64,000 bases of DNA from Patiria pectinifera. Its lineage: Eukaryota > Echinodermata > Asteroidea > Valvatida > Asterinidae. The notes below the pieces were generated by a model that saw only the letters and a list, made by a program, of their open reading frames with translations, had not been told where the DNA came from and did no database searches. The translations under genes and the position numbers were made by a program. Location of the stretch: the NCBI GenBank assembly GCA_029964075.1, contig CM057141.1, positions 9,176,001 through 9,240,000 on the forward strand, in the 5' to 3' direction. Positions 44,807-55,175 of this stretch are shown one piece after another (positions within the stretch are counted from its first letter, which is position 1; the number at the start of each line of letters is the position of its first letter).

Positions 44807-47035
44807 CTATCCATCAGTATAGTTCTGAAAAGTCTGCAGCCAACCATAGAGTCTAGCTATATGCTCGATCAGCCACCGAAAATAGAGTTTGCACCCAATA
44901 AGCAAGGTGACAGATGGAACAATCCAAAGCAGATGGAAATAGCCGAATGTCTGTCCAATATTCAGGCCTATCAACATGACTATGGCACTGACCAGCAACA
45001 TAATTATTTGTCTGTCGCTAGTGAGAAGCAGATGTTGTTGTTGGAGGACAGAGCGAGGTAGCCTGTGGACGTTGCTATGTTTCCCTCTGGTGGATCGAGT
45101 GGAACGTCGTATGGTTGGCTGTTGAGGAGAAGGAGGCTGTGCTTCTTGCTGTTGGGGAGGAGCAGTATCTTCATCTTCCTCAGGTAAAAACACTTCAACT
45201 TCATATTCAGTGTCTGATGATGAAGAACTAGAATCTGAAGATGTTTCCTCTTGAAAAGGACTAGGAAAAGATGGAGAAGTAGCTAGCTCACCCAAAGGGG
45301 TAGTAACAAGTTTAAGTTCAGAAGAATTCACAGTTTTCTGCCCACCAGATCCATCCGCTAATTCGATGGTGTATACAAAGGAATCCTCTGAATGGTGACG
45401 GATAACTTTGTAAATGTCGGGAAAGTAGTGATCTTGGATTTTACTTCTACCTTTGTGGTGTTTACGAAGATAGACAAGATCGCCTACTTTAAACCTGTTG
45501 GGATTCGATCTACGGTCAAAATGCTTCTTGCTCTTCCCTAACTCATGTTGTGTTCTTCTTTGTGCCAGGTGATATGCCTCCTTTAACCGGGATTGATGTA
45601 GAGCAACCCAGTCATTGGTGATGTCTTCAGGTAGGTCTCTGTTTAGTAGGAGATCTACTGGCAGCAAAGGCTCTCGGCCAAACATAAGATAGAAAGGGGA
45701 GAAACCTGTAGATGAATGCTCAGTAGCATTATAAGCAAAGAGAAGTTCTGATAGGTGTTTTGGCCAGGCTTGTTTCTGCTTTGCAGACAAAGTGCGAAGA
45801 AGATTATGCATAGTGCGGTTAAACCTCTCGCACTGTGCATTGCCCTGGGGATGGTAGGGAGTAGTTCTGGACTTGGTGACGTTGTACAGCTTGCACAGAT
45901 TGGCAATGAGTTCTCCCTCAAATTGGCGTCCTTGGTCAGAGTGAATCCGATGCGGGACTCCATACTTAAAAAACCACTCTTTTACTAGAGCATTCGCTGT
46001 AGTTTTGGCTGTCTGATCCTTGGTCGGGACTGCCACGGTGAATTTGCTGAAAACATCAGTGATGATAAGGACATTCTCAGTTCTATCAGACGCCTGCTCC
46101 AATAAAGTAAAATCTATAGCTATTGTCTCCAGTGGTCTAGAGGCAACTAAATGACCAAGAGGGTTTCTCACCGATGGTGAGGGTAACTTAGCCACAGAAC
46201 AACGTTCACACTCCCGAATCCACTTCTTTATGTCCCTATACATGAATGGCCAAAAACAACGTCGACGAACTAGAGACATCGTCCTCTCTTCACCTTGATG
46301 ACCAAAGTCGTTGTGCAGGCTAGTCAAGATTTTAGATCTTAAGCTAGATGGAAGAACCACTTGGTGCAACTCACCAAGGACAGGATCTTGAACTTCTCTG
46401 CAGAGGACACCATTGTCAAGTTTCAGACGTTTAGCTTGGCTAAACAAAACCTTGACTGCCGACGATTCATGCTTTCTCGACGATTTATCTAAGTTGTCTG
46501 AACAGTGAAACTGCAAAAACCTGTGAATGTCAGGATCAGCCTGCTGTAATTTGGCTAATTCCGATGCAGACAGAGATGGAAAAGAAGCTATAGTGGAACA
46601 AACATCTGCTTGGACTCGAGCTGGACAAAGTTCACCAACAGTGTGGAATATCTTTACTTGCAAGGTTGCAGGTAAAGAAGTTGAAGAGGCATTGCAATTG
46701 CTTTCCTCTGCTATTACTTCAGAGACACTGCCTTGATCACTCTCTATGTGATGTTGACGAGAAAGTCCATCTGCATTGGAGTTGACACGGCCAGGGCGAT
46801 ATATGATGTTGAAATTGTAAGCTGCCAGAGTGGCAACCCACCGTTGCTCAGTAGCACCGAGTTTCGATGTATCGAGATGGCTTAACGGGTTATTATCCGT
46901 CCTGACAGTGAAAACTGAACCATAGAGGTAATCTTTAAACTTCTCTGTGATAGCCCACTTCAGTCCTAATAATTCTAACTTGCGAGCTGTAATTTTCCAT
47001 GTTCCTCTCATTTTCTCGCAGGCAACGACTGGCAA
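44807..47035 (-). CDS. Gypsy pol, part 2: RNase H and integrase with hydrophobic tail
   Basis: This frame starts inside RNase H (ARKLELLGLKWAITEKFKDY; TDNNPLSHL) and continues with the integrase: zinc-binding HNDFGHQ...CERC, core with AIDFTLL, HSDQGRQFEG and NAQCERFNRTMHNLL (D,D,E all present), and a C-terminal KVGDLVYLRKHH domain. An acidic Ser/Pro/Gln linker and RRSTRSTRGKHSNVHRLPRS, a usual Gypsy pol end, follow. The frame then goes on for ~75 residues with two hydrophobic segments (about residues 676-694 and 698-720). The first ATG-like start is not a real start; it should be translated as one polyprotein with part 1, but two indels between 47090 and 47010 put it out of frame. Confidence 0.9.
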   Translation of the reverse strand: MPVVACEKMRGTWKITARKLELLGLKWAITEKFKDYLYGSVFTVRTDNNPLSHLDTSKLGATEQRWVATLAAYNFNIIYRPGRVNSNADGLSRQHHIESDQGSVSEVIAEESNCNASSTSLPATLQVKIFHTVGELCPARVQADVCSTIASFPSLSASELAKLQQADPDIHRFLQFHCSDNLDKSSRKHESSAVKVLFSQAKRLKLDNGVLCREVQDPVLGELHQVVLPSSLRSKILTSLHNDFGHQGEERTMSLVRRRCFWPFMYRDIKKWIRECERCSVAKLPSPSVRNPLGHLVASRPLETIAIDFTLLEQASDRTENVLIITDVFSKFTVAVPTKDQTAKTTANALVKEWFFKYGVPHRIHSDQGRQFEGELIANLCKLYNVTKSRTTPYHPQGNAQCERFNRTMHNLLRTLSAKQKQAWPKHLSELLFAYNATEHSSTGFSPFYLMFGREPLLPVDLLLNRDLPEDITNDWVALHQSRLKEAYHLAQRRTQHELGKSKKHFDRRSNPNRFKVGDLVYLRKHHKGRSKIQDHYFPDIYKVIRHHSEDSFVYTIELADGSGGQKTVNSSELKLVTTPLGELATSPSFPSPFQEETSSDSSSSSSDTEYEVEVFLPEEDEDTAPPQQQEAQPPSPQQPTIRRSTRSTRGKHSNVHRLPRSVLQQQHLLLTSDRQIIMLLVSAIVMLIGLNIGQTFGYFHLLWIVPSVTLLIGCKLYFRWLIEHIARLYGWLQTFQNYTDG

Positions 47036-49098
47036 AGGCCACCACCTTCTCCTCTCCTCCCTGAACTTGCGACAAGACAGCCCCTGCCGGACAGACTCGC
47101 ATCTACATCCAGTATGAAAGGTAAGTCAAAATCAGCAAATGTCAGGATAGGAGGTTCTACAAACTTCGATTTTAGTTCCTCAAAGGCAGTCTGACAAGCT
47201 TCTGACCACTGTTTCCGAAACACTTTTGGAGTACAATGTTGAGTCATACCAACCAAAGCATGGAGCGGTCTAGCTATCCGGGCAAAGTCTTTGATGTAAC
47301 GCCGGTAATAGCTTGCAAAGCCTAGAAAGGAACGAAGCTGCTTGGTCGTACGAGGCACAGGCCATTCGACGATTGCCTTCGTCTTGTCAGAGTTTGTAGA
47401 AATGCCATCTTCCGACAGAGTATGACCCAGATAGTTGATCTGCTTGCAGAAAAGATGACACTTAGAGGGTTTAAGCTTCAGGTTGTGTTCTTTTAACCTG
47501 CAGAAAACAGTGTCAAGATGTTGCAAGTGCTCATCGAAGGTCTTGGAGTAGATGCACACATCGTCAAGGTAAACAAAAATGAGTTGATATATGAGATCAC
47601 CCATGCATCTCTGCATCAACCTTTGAAATGTTGCAGGTGCACCACAAAGACCAAAAGGCATCCGGGTGTATTCATACAAGCCCATAGGTGTGATAAAGGC
47701 TGTCTTCTCCCGATCAGACTCTCTAACCCGCACTTGATGGTATCCGCTGGCCAAGTCTAACGACGAAAAGAATTTCGCACCAACAGGAGCGTCGATGAGT
47801 TCGTCGATGCGAGGGAGAGGAAATGCATCCTTCTTGGTGACAGCATTAAGGCGCCGGTAGTCAACGCACATGCGGAGGCTACCATCCTTCTTTCTGACGA
47901 GAACTATGGGTGAGGCATATGGACTGTGACTCTCCTGGATGATGTTGTGGGTGAGTAGCATCTGTATATGCTTCTTGACTTCCTCGTACTGATTGGGGGG
48001 TATTCTTCTATAGGTTTGTGAAACTGGTTGAGAATTGGTAGTTTCAATGTGATGCTCAACTGTGTCGGTATCACCCAAGTCAAAGTCATGACTAGCAAAG
48101 ACATCTCTGTGTTTCTCAAGCAGGTCTTTGATTCTATTCTGTTGTTCTAGGGTGCCTTCAAAGCCGGAGATGTCTACTGGCACTGAAGGAGAGGCAACAG
48201 GGACTTCTGCTTTATTGACTCTAATCTCTTCAGAGGTTACTTCGAAATCAACTTTCAATACATCATCCACCACACGATCAACTCCACGGAGGACACCTAC
48301 TCGGGTTCTACGACGCAAGGTAAAACCTGAGCTGGAAATGTTGTCAATCCTGACTGGAACAGTCCTGCCAGTCCTGACCAGAGAAGATGCCACAAGGATA
48401 CCAACTGGAAAGTGATCACTGTTACGGAGTGGCTCAACAACTGCTGTTTGAAAGGACACATGTTGAGGAGCTGAACACATGACAGTAACAGAAGTGTTAG
48501 CAGGAATGTAGACAGACTGATTGGAAGATCGCACAAAAGACACAACATCTTGCTCTCTGGCCTGAGCATCAATCTGAAGACAGAGAACAGACTGCAAAAA
48601 GTGCAGAGGAGATGTTGTGGCTAAGCTGGCATCACCCAAAGCGCTAACCAACGGAGCTAAAACATTCATCCCAAGGAGACCTGGAACTAGTTGTTTCTCC
48701 TTCTTGATGTCAACATCAACTGGATCGCGGACGACTAGAAAACCCATCTGAGGCAAAATGATCCCGTCACAATTCAGGTCTAACTCCAAATAACCAACAT
48801 ATGGTATCTCCAAGCCATTAGCAGCTGTGATCCGCAAACAGGGGCCGTAGGACCTCAACTCGGTACCTTTTGGTTTCAGATGGTTCAGGAAAAACTCTTC
48901 AGTTACAGTAGAAACCATTGAGCCTGTGTCAAGGAGACACTTTGTCTCAACAGTCCCTAGTCTAAGAGTGAGTGTGGGACAACTACCAACAACATTAGAG
49001 GTGGAAGGACTCGCCTCAGCAAAACAAGAACTACAAAAAGGGTCCGTAGTTTCCCTCTCTTCGAAGGGACCCTGGTCCGAGAGAGGAGTTAGTTTCCC
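47008..49098 (-). CDS. Gypsy pol, part 1: protease and reverse transcriptase
   Basis: Entered by -1 frameshifting from gag at 49092-49098 (no ATG in the overlap). Aspartic protease site CLLDTGSMVSTV near 48930; a ~90-residue linker; RT with SPIVLVRKKDGSLRMCVDYR, FSSLDLASGYHQVRV, MPFGLCGAPATFQRLM and the active site FVYLDDVCIYS (47560-47571), all intact; LRSFLGFASYYRRYI thumb; then the RNase H start FILDVDASLSG. The last ~25 codons before the stop at 47008 are out of the conserved frame. The enzyme copies element RNA into DNA inside the virus-like particle. Some 320 residues of normal RT are complete. Confidence 0.93.
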   Translation of the reverse strand, partial: GKLTPLSDQGPFEERETTDPFCSSCFAEASPSTSNVVGSCPTLTLRLGTVETKCLLDTGSMVSTVTEEFFLNHLKPKGTELRSYGPCLRITAANGLEIPYVGYLELDLNCDGIILPQMGFLVVRDPVDVDIKKEKQLVPGLLGMNVLAPLVSALGDASLATTSPLHFLQSVLCLQIDAQAREQDVVSFVRSSNQSVYIPANTSVTVMCSAPQHVSFQTAVVEPLRNSDHFPVGILVASSLVRTGRTVPVRIDNISSSGFTLRRRTRVGVLRGVDRVVDDVLKVDFEVTSEEIRVNKAEVPVASPSVPVDISGFEGTLEQQNRIKDLLEKHRDVFASHDFDLGDTDTVEHHIETTNSQPVSQTYRRIPPNQYEEVKKHIQMLLTHNIIQESHSPYASPIVLVRKKDGSLRMCVDYRRLNAVTKKDAFPLPRIDELIDAPVGAKFFSSLDLASGYHQVRVRESDREKTAFITPMGLYEYTRMPFGLCGAPATFQRLMQRCMGDLIYQLIFVYLDDVCIYSKTFDEHLQHLDTVFCRLKEHNLKLKPSKCHLFCKQINYLGHTLSEDGISTNSDKTKAIVEWPVPRTTKQLRSFLGFASYYRRYIKDFARIARPLHALVGMTQHCTPKVFRKQWSEACQTAFEELKSKFVEPPILTFADFDLPFILDVDASLSGRGCLVASSGRRGEGGGLCQSLPARK
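49039..49098 (-). promoter_or_regulatory. -1 ribosomal frameshift signal (slippery site plus pseudoknot)
   Basis: On the - strand, G GGA AAC in the gag frame (49098-49092) sits directly before the gag stop TAA (49091-49089). After a 5-nt spacer, CCTCTCT (49086-49080) pairs with AGAGAGG (49060-49054), and the loop segment AGGGTCC (49073-49067) pairs with GGACCCT (49045-49039), an H-type pseudoknot with two 7-bp stems. The pol frame is exactly -1 relative to gag. GGGAAAC is a known retroviral slippery heptamer. Confidence 0.85.
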
Positions 49099-50072
49099 TG
49101 ACTTGGAGGGGATTTCGTTGCTTTCCTCAACTCTTCTATCGTACCATGTGCTTCTTTGAGTTGTCGCTTGAAGCACCTCTCTGCTGTGTGTCCTGCCTTG
49201 CTACAAAATGTACAAGTTACCTTCGTCTGCTGTCTGCCAGTGGAGTTATTGGGTTTGGCTTGGGCTAATTGCTGGACAAGGGTAGTCAATTCATCCAGTT
49301 GTTTCTGCTGATGATCAATCTGCTCTTGTTGTTTGACCATGATCTCAAGTAACGATCTGGCACTCGGTTCTTCTTTTGCCGATTGTCTACTGATGGTAAC
49401 AGGATTGGAAGAAGAGGCAGCCCCTTCACTCTCCTCAGCCCACTCGATGGCTTCCGTCCTCAAGGCAAAGAAGTCGATGCCAGGTGAACCACGAAGCTTA
49501 CTTTTCAAGTACTTTCGAAGTAGAACATCGTGGACCCCCTCTGCAAACTGGTCTTTTAAGAGATGCTCTCGCTTCTCCATGAGCTGAGGGCACTTCCTGG
49601 CAGCCTTAGTGAACAGGTCAAGAAGGGAGTGAGAAAAAGATGTTAAGGACTCTTCCTGTGTCTGCTTCCGTTCAAAAAATGTCCGTTGCAGACGAACAGA
49701 TGAACCATGGTCCCCAAATGTGTCTCGTAAGACAGAAAATAGGGCTTCCAAACTACCTACTTTGTGGTATTTGACCTCCTCTCTAGCTGAACTAGTTAGA
49801 TACTGGAGGGCAAAATCTATTTCTGCCTTCTTAGACAAGGGTCGGGCCTTTACAGCAGTACTGACATCATAAATCCAGTCCTCTAACTTAATATCTGAAG
49901 ATTTTCCAGAAAAAGACTGTAGTTTCTTTTGGCTAGGAACCAACAGATAAGTTGGACTTTTGACTTTGGAAAATTCCTGTGTTTGATGGAATAAGGAACG
50001 CAAGTCTTCAAGTTCATCCATGAGATGTGACACACTAGGACCTCCTTCTGCCCCCTCCATTTCCTTAGGCAT
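49089..50072 (-). CDS. Gypsy gag with one zinc knuckle (327 aa)
   Basis: Starts at ATG 50072 (MPKEMEG). Residues ~60-230 are helical and match the capsid-type region of Gypsy gags (KLEDWIYDVSTAVKARPLS; RLQRTFFERKQTQEESLTSF). A Gln-rich coiled coil (EQIDHQQKQLDELTTLVQQL) precedes the nucleocapsid knuckle CTFCSKAGHTAERC (CX2CX4HX4C). It forms the particle and binds element RNA. The stop lies right after the slippery heptamer. No break seen. Confidence 0.92.
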   Translation of the reverse strand: MPKEMEGAEGGPSVSHLMDELEDLRSLFHQTQEFSKVKSPTYLLVPSQKKLQSFSGKSSDIKLEDWIYDVSTAVKARPLSKKAEIDFALQYLTSSAREEVKYHKVGSLEALFSVLRDTFGDHGSSVRLQRTFFERKQTQEESLTSFSHSLLDLFTKAARKCPQLMEKREHLLKDQFAEGVHDVLLRKYLKSKLRGSPGIDFFALRTEAIEWAEESEGAASSSNPVTISRQSAKEEPSARSLLEIMVKQQEQIDHQQKQLDELTTLVQQLAQAKPNNSTGRQQTKVTCTFCSKAGHTAERCFKRQLKEAHGTIEELRKATKSPPSQGN

Positions 50073-51496
50073 GACTAGTGTTATGATAGGAAAACCTGCT
50101 GCTTATTGGGGATAAAAGGTTAATATATGTACAAAAATATGTGGTTTTGCTTACAAATGCCTGTATGCAGCAAGCGCAACCTAATTATGCAACCTTAACG
50201 CTTAGCAGCAGTGCACTTACACAGTCCACTAAGTCTAGTACCCAAGCACGATAGATCACGTGCAGCTAGATGACAGGTGAATCACGGGGTGGAAGAAGGG
50301 ATGGATGGCATGAACGTAGTCACCCAAGTGGTAGTATGTCCCAAATCTGCATGCACAGAAAAATATAAATGCAAAGACATCTGCCACAGGGGCATTAAAA
50401 TGTTCACACCAAAAAGACTTGTGACAAAGCTCAAATAGAGACTATGAAGAATAATCAAGAATTCCAAACACTTAAATAGAAATTCCAAAAATTCTAAAAA
50501 TTCCAAAGGTGATACTGAAATGCTATAAAACAGCAAATCTAGAGCTAAGGTCACTGAAATACCAACTCTTAGAATGTTATGAGGAGAGACAAATTCTTGG
50601 ATGCTCCTTAAATTGCTATAAAAGAGCAAATTTAGAGCTAAGGAGCAGGTTACTATAACACCAACTCTCTAGAATATTATGAGAAGAGACAAAATTCTTG
50701 GATGCTCCTTCTATTCTACTTTAAGTGCTAATTTTACAAATGCAGTATACAAATGACAATATAAATTTTCTCACATAATATGTACAATTTTGTTTTGTTC
50801 TTTGTTTTTTTTCTAGGTTTTCAGAACACAATGATAATGCAATGAATCACAACAAGCAAGAAATATTACCACCACCAGCAAAAATATGAAAATGAAGCTT
50901 CTACAGCCTGCTCCAGAGACCAATCGTCGCTGTCGGATCGATGGACGGCCACCAAGATGGAAGGAGTTTGGATTTCGCCAAAAGAAGACAGTTCAATCTA
51001 ATGGCAGCAGATGACACACTCCTGCAGCTCACTCTGGAGGTCAGTCAGTGGTTCCCCGGCGGGGGGACGGCACCAAGAAGACGCAGTCAATTGGACGACC
51101 GCAATGACCAGTTCAGGAACAACCGCCCAGATGCAACAGGAACAGTCCAGCCGAAATAGGATTTAGTGCTTCTGCGGTGTCTAAAGGCAGCACCAGAGTC
51201 TCTTGGAGAAAAATGTGTGTCTTTCAAGATGGCACCAAGTAAGGAAGGCGGCAGGAACCTGGGCCGGTACACCCCTCCTTGGTCAACCTGGTCTGGTACC
51301 CAACCTCCGCTGGGCCTACTATGCCGATGCTGAGCTTAGCCTGGACTCCCAATCGTCATGAGCAGAACGACGCCACAGCTAGAGCTCCCGGTCTCATCAG
51401 TGCCAGGCGAATTCCCTTTATATTTGACTGTCGTTATCCCAGATTTAATTTATTTAATTTCGCTCCCAAATACAAAATAAAGTGGATAGCAAAGCT
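50073..51496 (-). other. Gypsy 5' leader (about 1.4 kb)
   Basis: Between the primer-binding site and the gag ATG. No conserved frame. It contains an imperfect ~95-100-bp direct duplication at 50521-50710 (TGCTATAAAA.AGCAAAT.TAGAGCTAAGG ... TTCTTGGATGCTCCTT). Confidence 0.7.
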
Positions 51497-51514
51497 ATCC
51501 TGCCGACTACGCCA
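51497..51514 (-). promoter_or_regulatory. Primer-binding site matching tRNA-Ser
   Basis: On the - strand, TGGCGTAGTCGGCAGGAT lies 2 nt inside the 5' LTR end. Its complement is the 3' end of a typical eukaryotic tRNA-Ser (acceptor CGACTACG plus CCA). It would prime minus-strand synthesis. Confidence 0.88.
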
Positions 51515-51516
51515 AG

Positions 51517-53141
51517 TGTAACCGGGGAGAGTGGAATTAGTTTTAAAATGGGGCACTCTCCTTATGTCCGAGTGGTTCCACTAAAAATGATTTGGGTGGA
51601 GCGAAGTTTCTGTAGTCTCAATAATATGAAATGGTTTATTTGAGACAATTTATATACAAAAGATCAGGTACAGTATTTACAAAAGAATATTAGGAACTTT
51701 GGTGAGTATATAAAAACAGAACTTTGTTGGGTCTATAAAAACAGAACTTTGTCTATAAAAACGACAGTCAAATAGGGAAGATAGGGTGGTGAACTGTCAC
51801 TCCAAGGATGGTATCTGAAATGTATATAAACGATAAATGACTAATGAATTATGGAAATTACTGTGGCATAAAATGACTGTTGCCCAAATGGAGAATTATT
51901 TAAATGGCAATTATGCAAGAATATGAATATTTTATATACATGTAGTGTAATTTTAAATCCGAAAATAGAAATGAACTATTCACCAAGTTATGTTATAAAA
52001 TGAAATAAGAATATAATACCATGCTCTAATAACGAATTCCCGAATGATCATAGCAATAGAAAACTGATAGTTTTGGGAAAATGGGAAAGTCTATTTTAAA
52101 TGATACATGAGAACGTAAATATTATACATGTAGCAACACTAACATTTAAGTTGAAGTTATTTGCATATTCAGGTTGCTCAGAAGTTCCAATTTGTGTTTG
52201 TTTCAAAAAGGAAAAATGGAAATTCACAAAATATAAAGTACATGATAACATTGTTTTCCGGAATTGCCGAAAAATATTAAAATAGCAGGAAATTGTATTT
52301 AAATAAATCGACCTAGTTTACCCGAAATGTTCAAAGTATAAAATAAAGTCAACAGAAAATCCTTTTTGCCATCTCATGCAGGGATTAAATAGAGAATCAT
52401 TAGGGAAAAACTAATTCTCAAAAATACTTGCAAATCACGACAACAGATTGATTTCAAAAGTTAATCAGTCGTGATCGCAAGGCAAATTAGGCCGTGTCCG
52501 TTTTGACGGCCTTAATTTCTGGCAATAAACCAAGCATACAAACGACCAGAATGTTACATAAATGATGGCATAAAAAGATTCAGGCATAAAAAGGTTTTAG
52601 GCATAAAAATATCAGATAAGGGATTTACTCACCACTTGGGAGGATCTACGCTCATGCCTACTCCGTGTCCGATGTAAAAATCGACGATCAGCAGTGAAAA
52701 TACAATGAAGATGTAAATATTCTACTGCTATTGGGAGCCTCTCTCAAAATTTCAGTAAAAGTGGAGAGTGTAAGATGCTGGTAAAAGATGGTCTGTTTGC
52801 AACGATGTGTTGGATCTAAATCAAAGTATTTCGCAGCTAGCCCTTCAAGAAAACTATACCGAAACGCCCGGAATGTCGGCTATTCCTCTTAAACAAAGCG
52901 CGGTGGAATGCAAAACTTGCACGCTCGCTACGCCCATTGCATATTTGAGAAAATTCTAGGCGGCGCGCGCTGTAAAAAAAAAGTTTAGTTGGCCGCGAGA
53001 GGGCGCTAGGCAAAAAGCATAATCGCAGTGGCTGCTCACATGTGAATCGACACAAACACGAAATTACAAAAGTTATGAAATGAATGCTGGAGTAAGGAAC
53101 CAGTCGGGTAAAAGTAAGTATTGAAACCCGACCTGGTTACA
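51517..53141 (-). repeat. 5' LTR (1,625 bp) of the young Gypsy element
   Basis: Copy of 42390-44024. Differences include a 3-nt shortening near 52486 (AAATTAGGCC versus AAATTTCAGGCC), a 7-nt shortening near 52605 and single-base changes. It would hold the promoter for - strand transcription; I cannot place the start site. Confidence 0.95.
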
Positions 53142-54311
53142 AATTTAACAGTTAAGTTTTTTTTCCCTGGGTTGTATTGGGAAAGAGAGGTCATTAATTG
53201 TCTTCACTACACTCCCAATGCTACTGAAAAGTTTAGCTTTACATTTACAGCATTAGCTTCCGATTCGGCAATGTCCACTGCAGTAAAATACTATTAAAGT
53301 CATTCTATACTGACGTGGATGTGTATGGGCAAACAATGATGGTATTCATGTAACAGATTAAATGCAACAATCCATGTTTATGCAGAATTTGTGTGTATGA
53401 GCACATTTCCATAATTTCCCTATTAAAACCCATCACTGTTGTTTCACTCAAGAGTTGTCAGGGGTTATCCCTGTATGTAGGCCATGTATTCTAGGTTAAT
53501 CCGCATTGTCACTGTTGTGTTTGTTGGTCAATAAAATAGTAATAAAGAAACACAAACAGGGATACTTTTCAGTTGGTGTTTGCTTGTATTGATTGTAAGA
53601 CCAAGCCATGCTTTTATTGAGTCACAGCCATTATTACTCAACACATTACCTCTAAAGGGATTTATGTGACAGTGCCATATGTGACAAATAATGGTGTACA
53701 TTTGCCTCATCTTTCGTATTCTTTGAAGTGACCTGTAAAATTTGATATCTGAAAGTAAAATATTTCAGAAAATTGTTTGAGTCCTTTTTTTCCATAGCAC
53801 TGAATGGAGCTCTCTACCTCTTTACCACTTGATATTATACAAGCAATGAATGTTTACAAGTGCAATAGTAAGAATAATTTCATAAGGTCATACATGGAAT
53901 GTGCCAGGAGGCAAAGCCAAGTGGAATGGAGCAATGCTATCTGTCACCGCATAAAATTATTCTTTCTATTGCAGGAATTTTAAACATTCATTATTGGTTT
54001 TTAAACAACATCTGAATAAAGTTCTCTTCATCTGATCTGAGGCAACAATCATGTGACCGTCTAATGGAAGTTCCGTAGAACGGGACTTCTATTTTTACAA
54101 TGAACTTGGGCTGTGCATTGGGAGGAATAATTAGTGACACGTGATCAGTGACCCACCAGTTAGACAACTGTAAGTTATTGAGGCATTGTTAAATGGCATT
54201 AACAAAAAATATATTTGTGAATTTTTTTCAGTTTTCAGTTACAGGTATTTGCCATAAATTTTTGATTGTTTTTGCAATTGATATACTCAATAATGACTTA
54301 TTCTATTACAG
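53142..54311. other. Intron between Gypsy element and exon iv
   Basis: Unique-looking AT-rich sequence. No repeat ends or coding exons seen. Confidence 0.4.
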
Positions 54312-54526
54312 CTGCTCAACCTTCTGTACGTGATTATGATATTGAACATTTGTTCCGAGAGATTGAAAGACTGAACTATGCACTACAGCAGCAGGAGAAG
54401 CACATGTCAACCCAGGGGCTCCTACAGTTCGGGGATCAACCTATAAATAACCTTAGACCCACCTTTGTTGGTGACCTGCAAGCAGGGTTGCATCCTATTC
54501 CGTATACATACACTTCACCTGAGCAG
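54312..54526 (+). CDS. Host gene exon, exon iv
   Basis: Acceptor TTCTATTACAG, donor GAGCAG|GTAAAA; 215 nt, entering in phase 1 and leaving in phase 0. The product starts with AAQPSVRDYDIEHLFREIER and LNYALQQQEKHM, a last short coiled coil, then becomes Gly/Pro/Thr-rich and probably disordered (RPTFVGDLQAGLHPIPYTYT). The phase matches exon iii although 27.3 kb of transposons lie between. Family not recognised. Confidence 0.75.
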
Positions 54527-55175
54527 GTAAAAAAAATTGACCACACCTTCCATATTGATAATTTGGGTTTGAATCCATCAAGACTTGTGATATCATTTGC
54601 TTTCAGTGCTCACACAAATCTGGGATCCAGGGGATGGGGCCAAATGGGGGCAGGGCGGGGTGAGGGGACCACAGGGGTACCTTCGCCCCCTAAAATATTG
54701 TTTAAAAATAAATATTGTTAAAAATAGAGAGATGATAGAGAGAGAAAGAGAGGGAGGGGTAGGGCAACACCTTTAAAATACGTAATGTACAGTATGGTGC
54801 TTGCGGCAGAATGGGGGAGGGGCCATTACTTGCCCCACTCTTAGCAGGTCCCAAATTAGTGTTTGCAATGGTGGCGGAATGGTTTTCAACCTGGGGGGGG
54901 GGGAGGGAGGGGCACTTGCTTAGTAAAAGGCAACTTCCATCGGTGCAGCAGTGTATCCAGCATTGGGGGGGGGGCCACATTCATGCAGAAATGTCGACAC
55001 GTTGTTTTTTTTAACTGGATACTTGGCCTCCGTAAAATCAAATGGGGGCGGGAGTGCTCTTCAAAACCGGCCATTATGCAAAGTACGCATTGTGTGCCCA
55101 TTTTCAGGGCGCATTGTAAGGGTTTAGAGGGGCTTGGTTGGTTTTCATATTCGTCGTTCATATCAGAACTAGTAT
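54527..55175. other. Intron with GC-run MITE debris
   Basis: G-rich runs near 54895-54915 and 54965-54975 and GGGGCGGG tracts resemble decayed hAT-type MITE interiors. No gene. Confidence 0.35.

Larger units (their letters stand above)
42390..53141 (-). mobile_element. Ty3/Gypsy LTR retrotransposon, nearly complete (10.75 kb)
   Basis: Two near-identical LTRs (42390-44024 and 51517-53141) flank gag and pol, all read on the - strand. LTR ends are TGTAACC...GGTTACA. AATT flanks both sides (42386-42389, 53142-53145), a 4-bp target duplication; AAATTT on both sides allows a 6-bp reading if the terminal T/A are excluded. A primer-binding site and a polypurine tract are in place. Gene order protease-RT-RNase H-integrase is Gypsy-type. 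LTRs differ at about ten sites including small indels, so insertion is recent compared with everything else in the window. Confidence 0.95.

Noticed and set aside
50941-51159. Small open frame in the Gypsy leader, + strand
   Set aside because: On the strand opposite to the element's genes and without any family resemblance.
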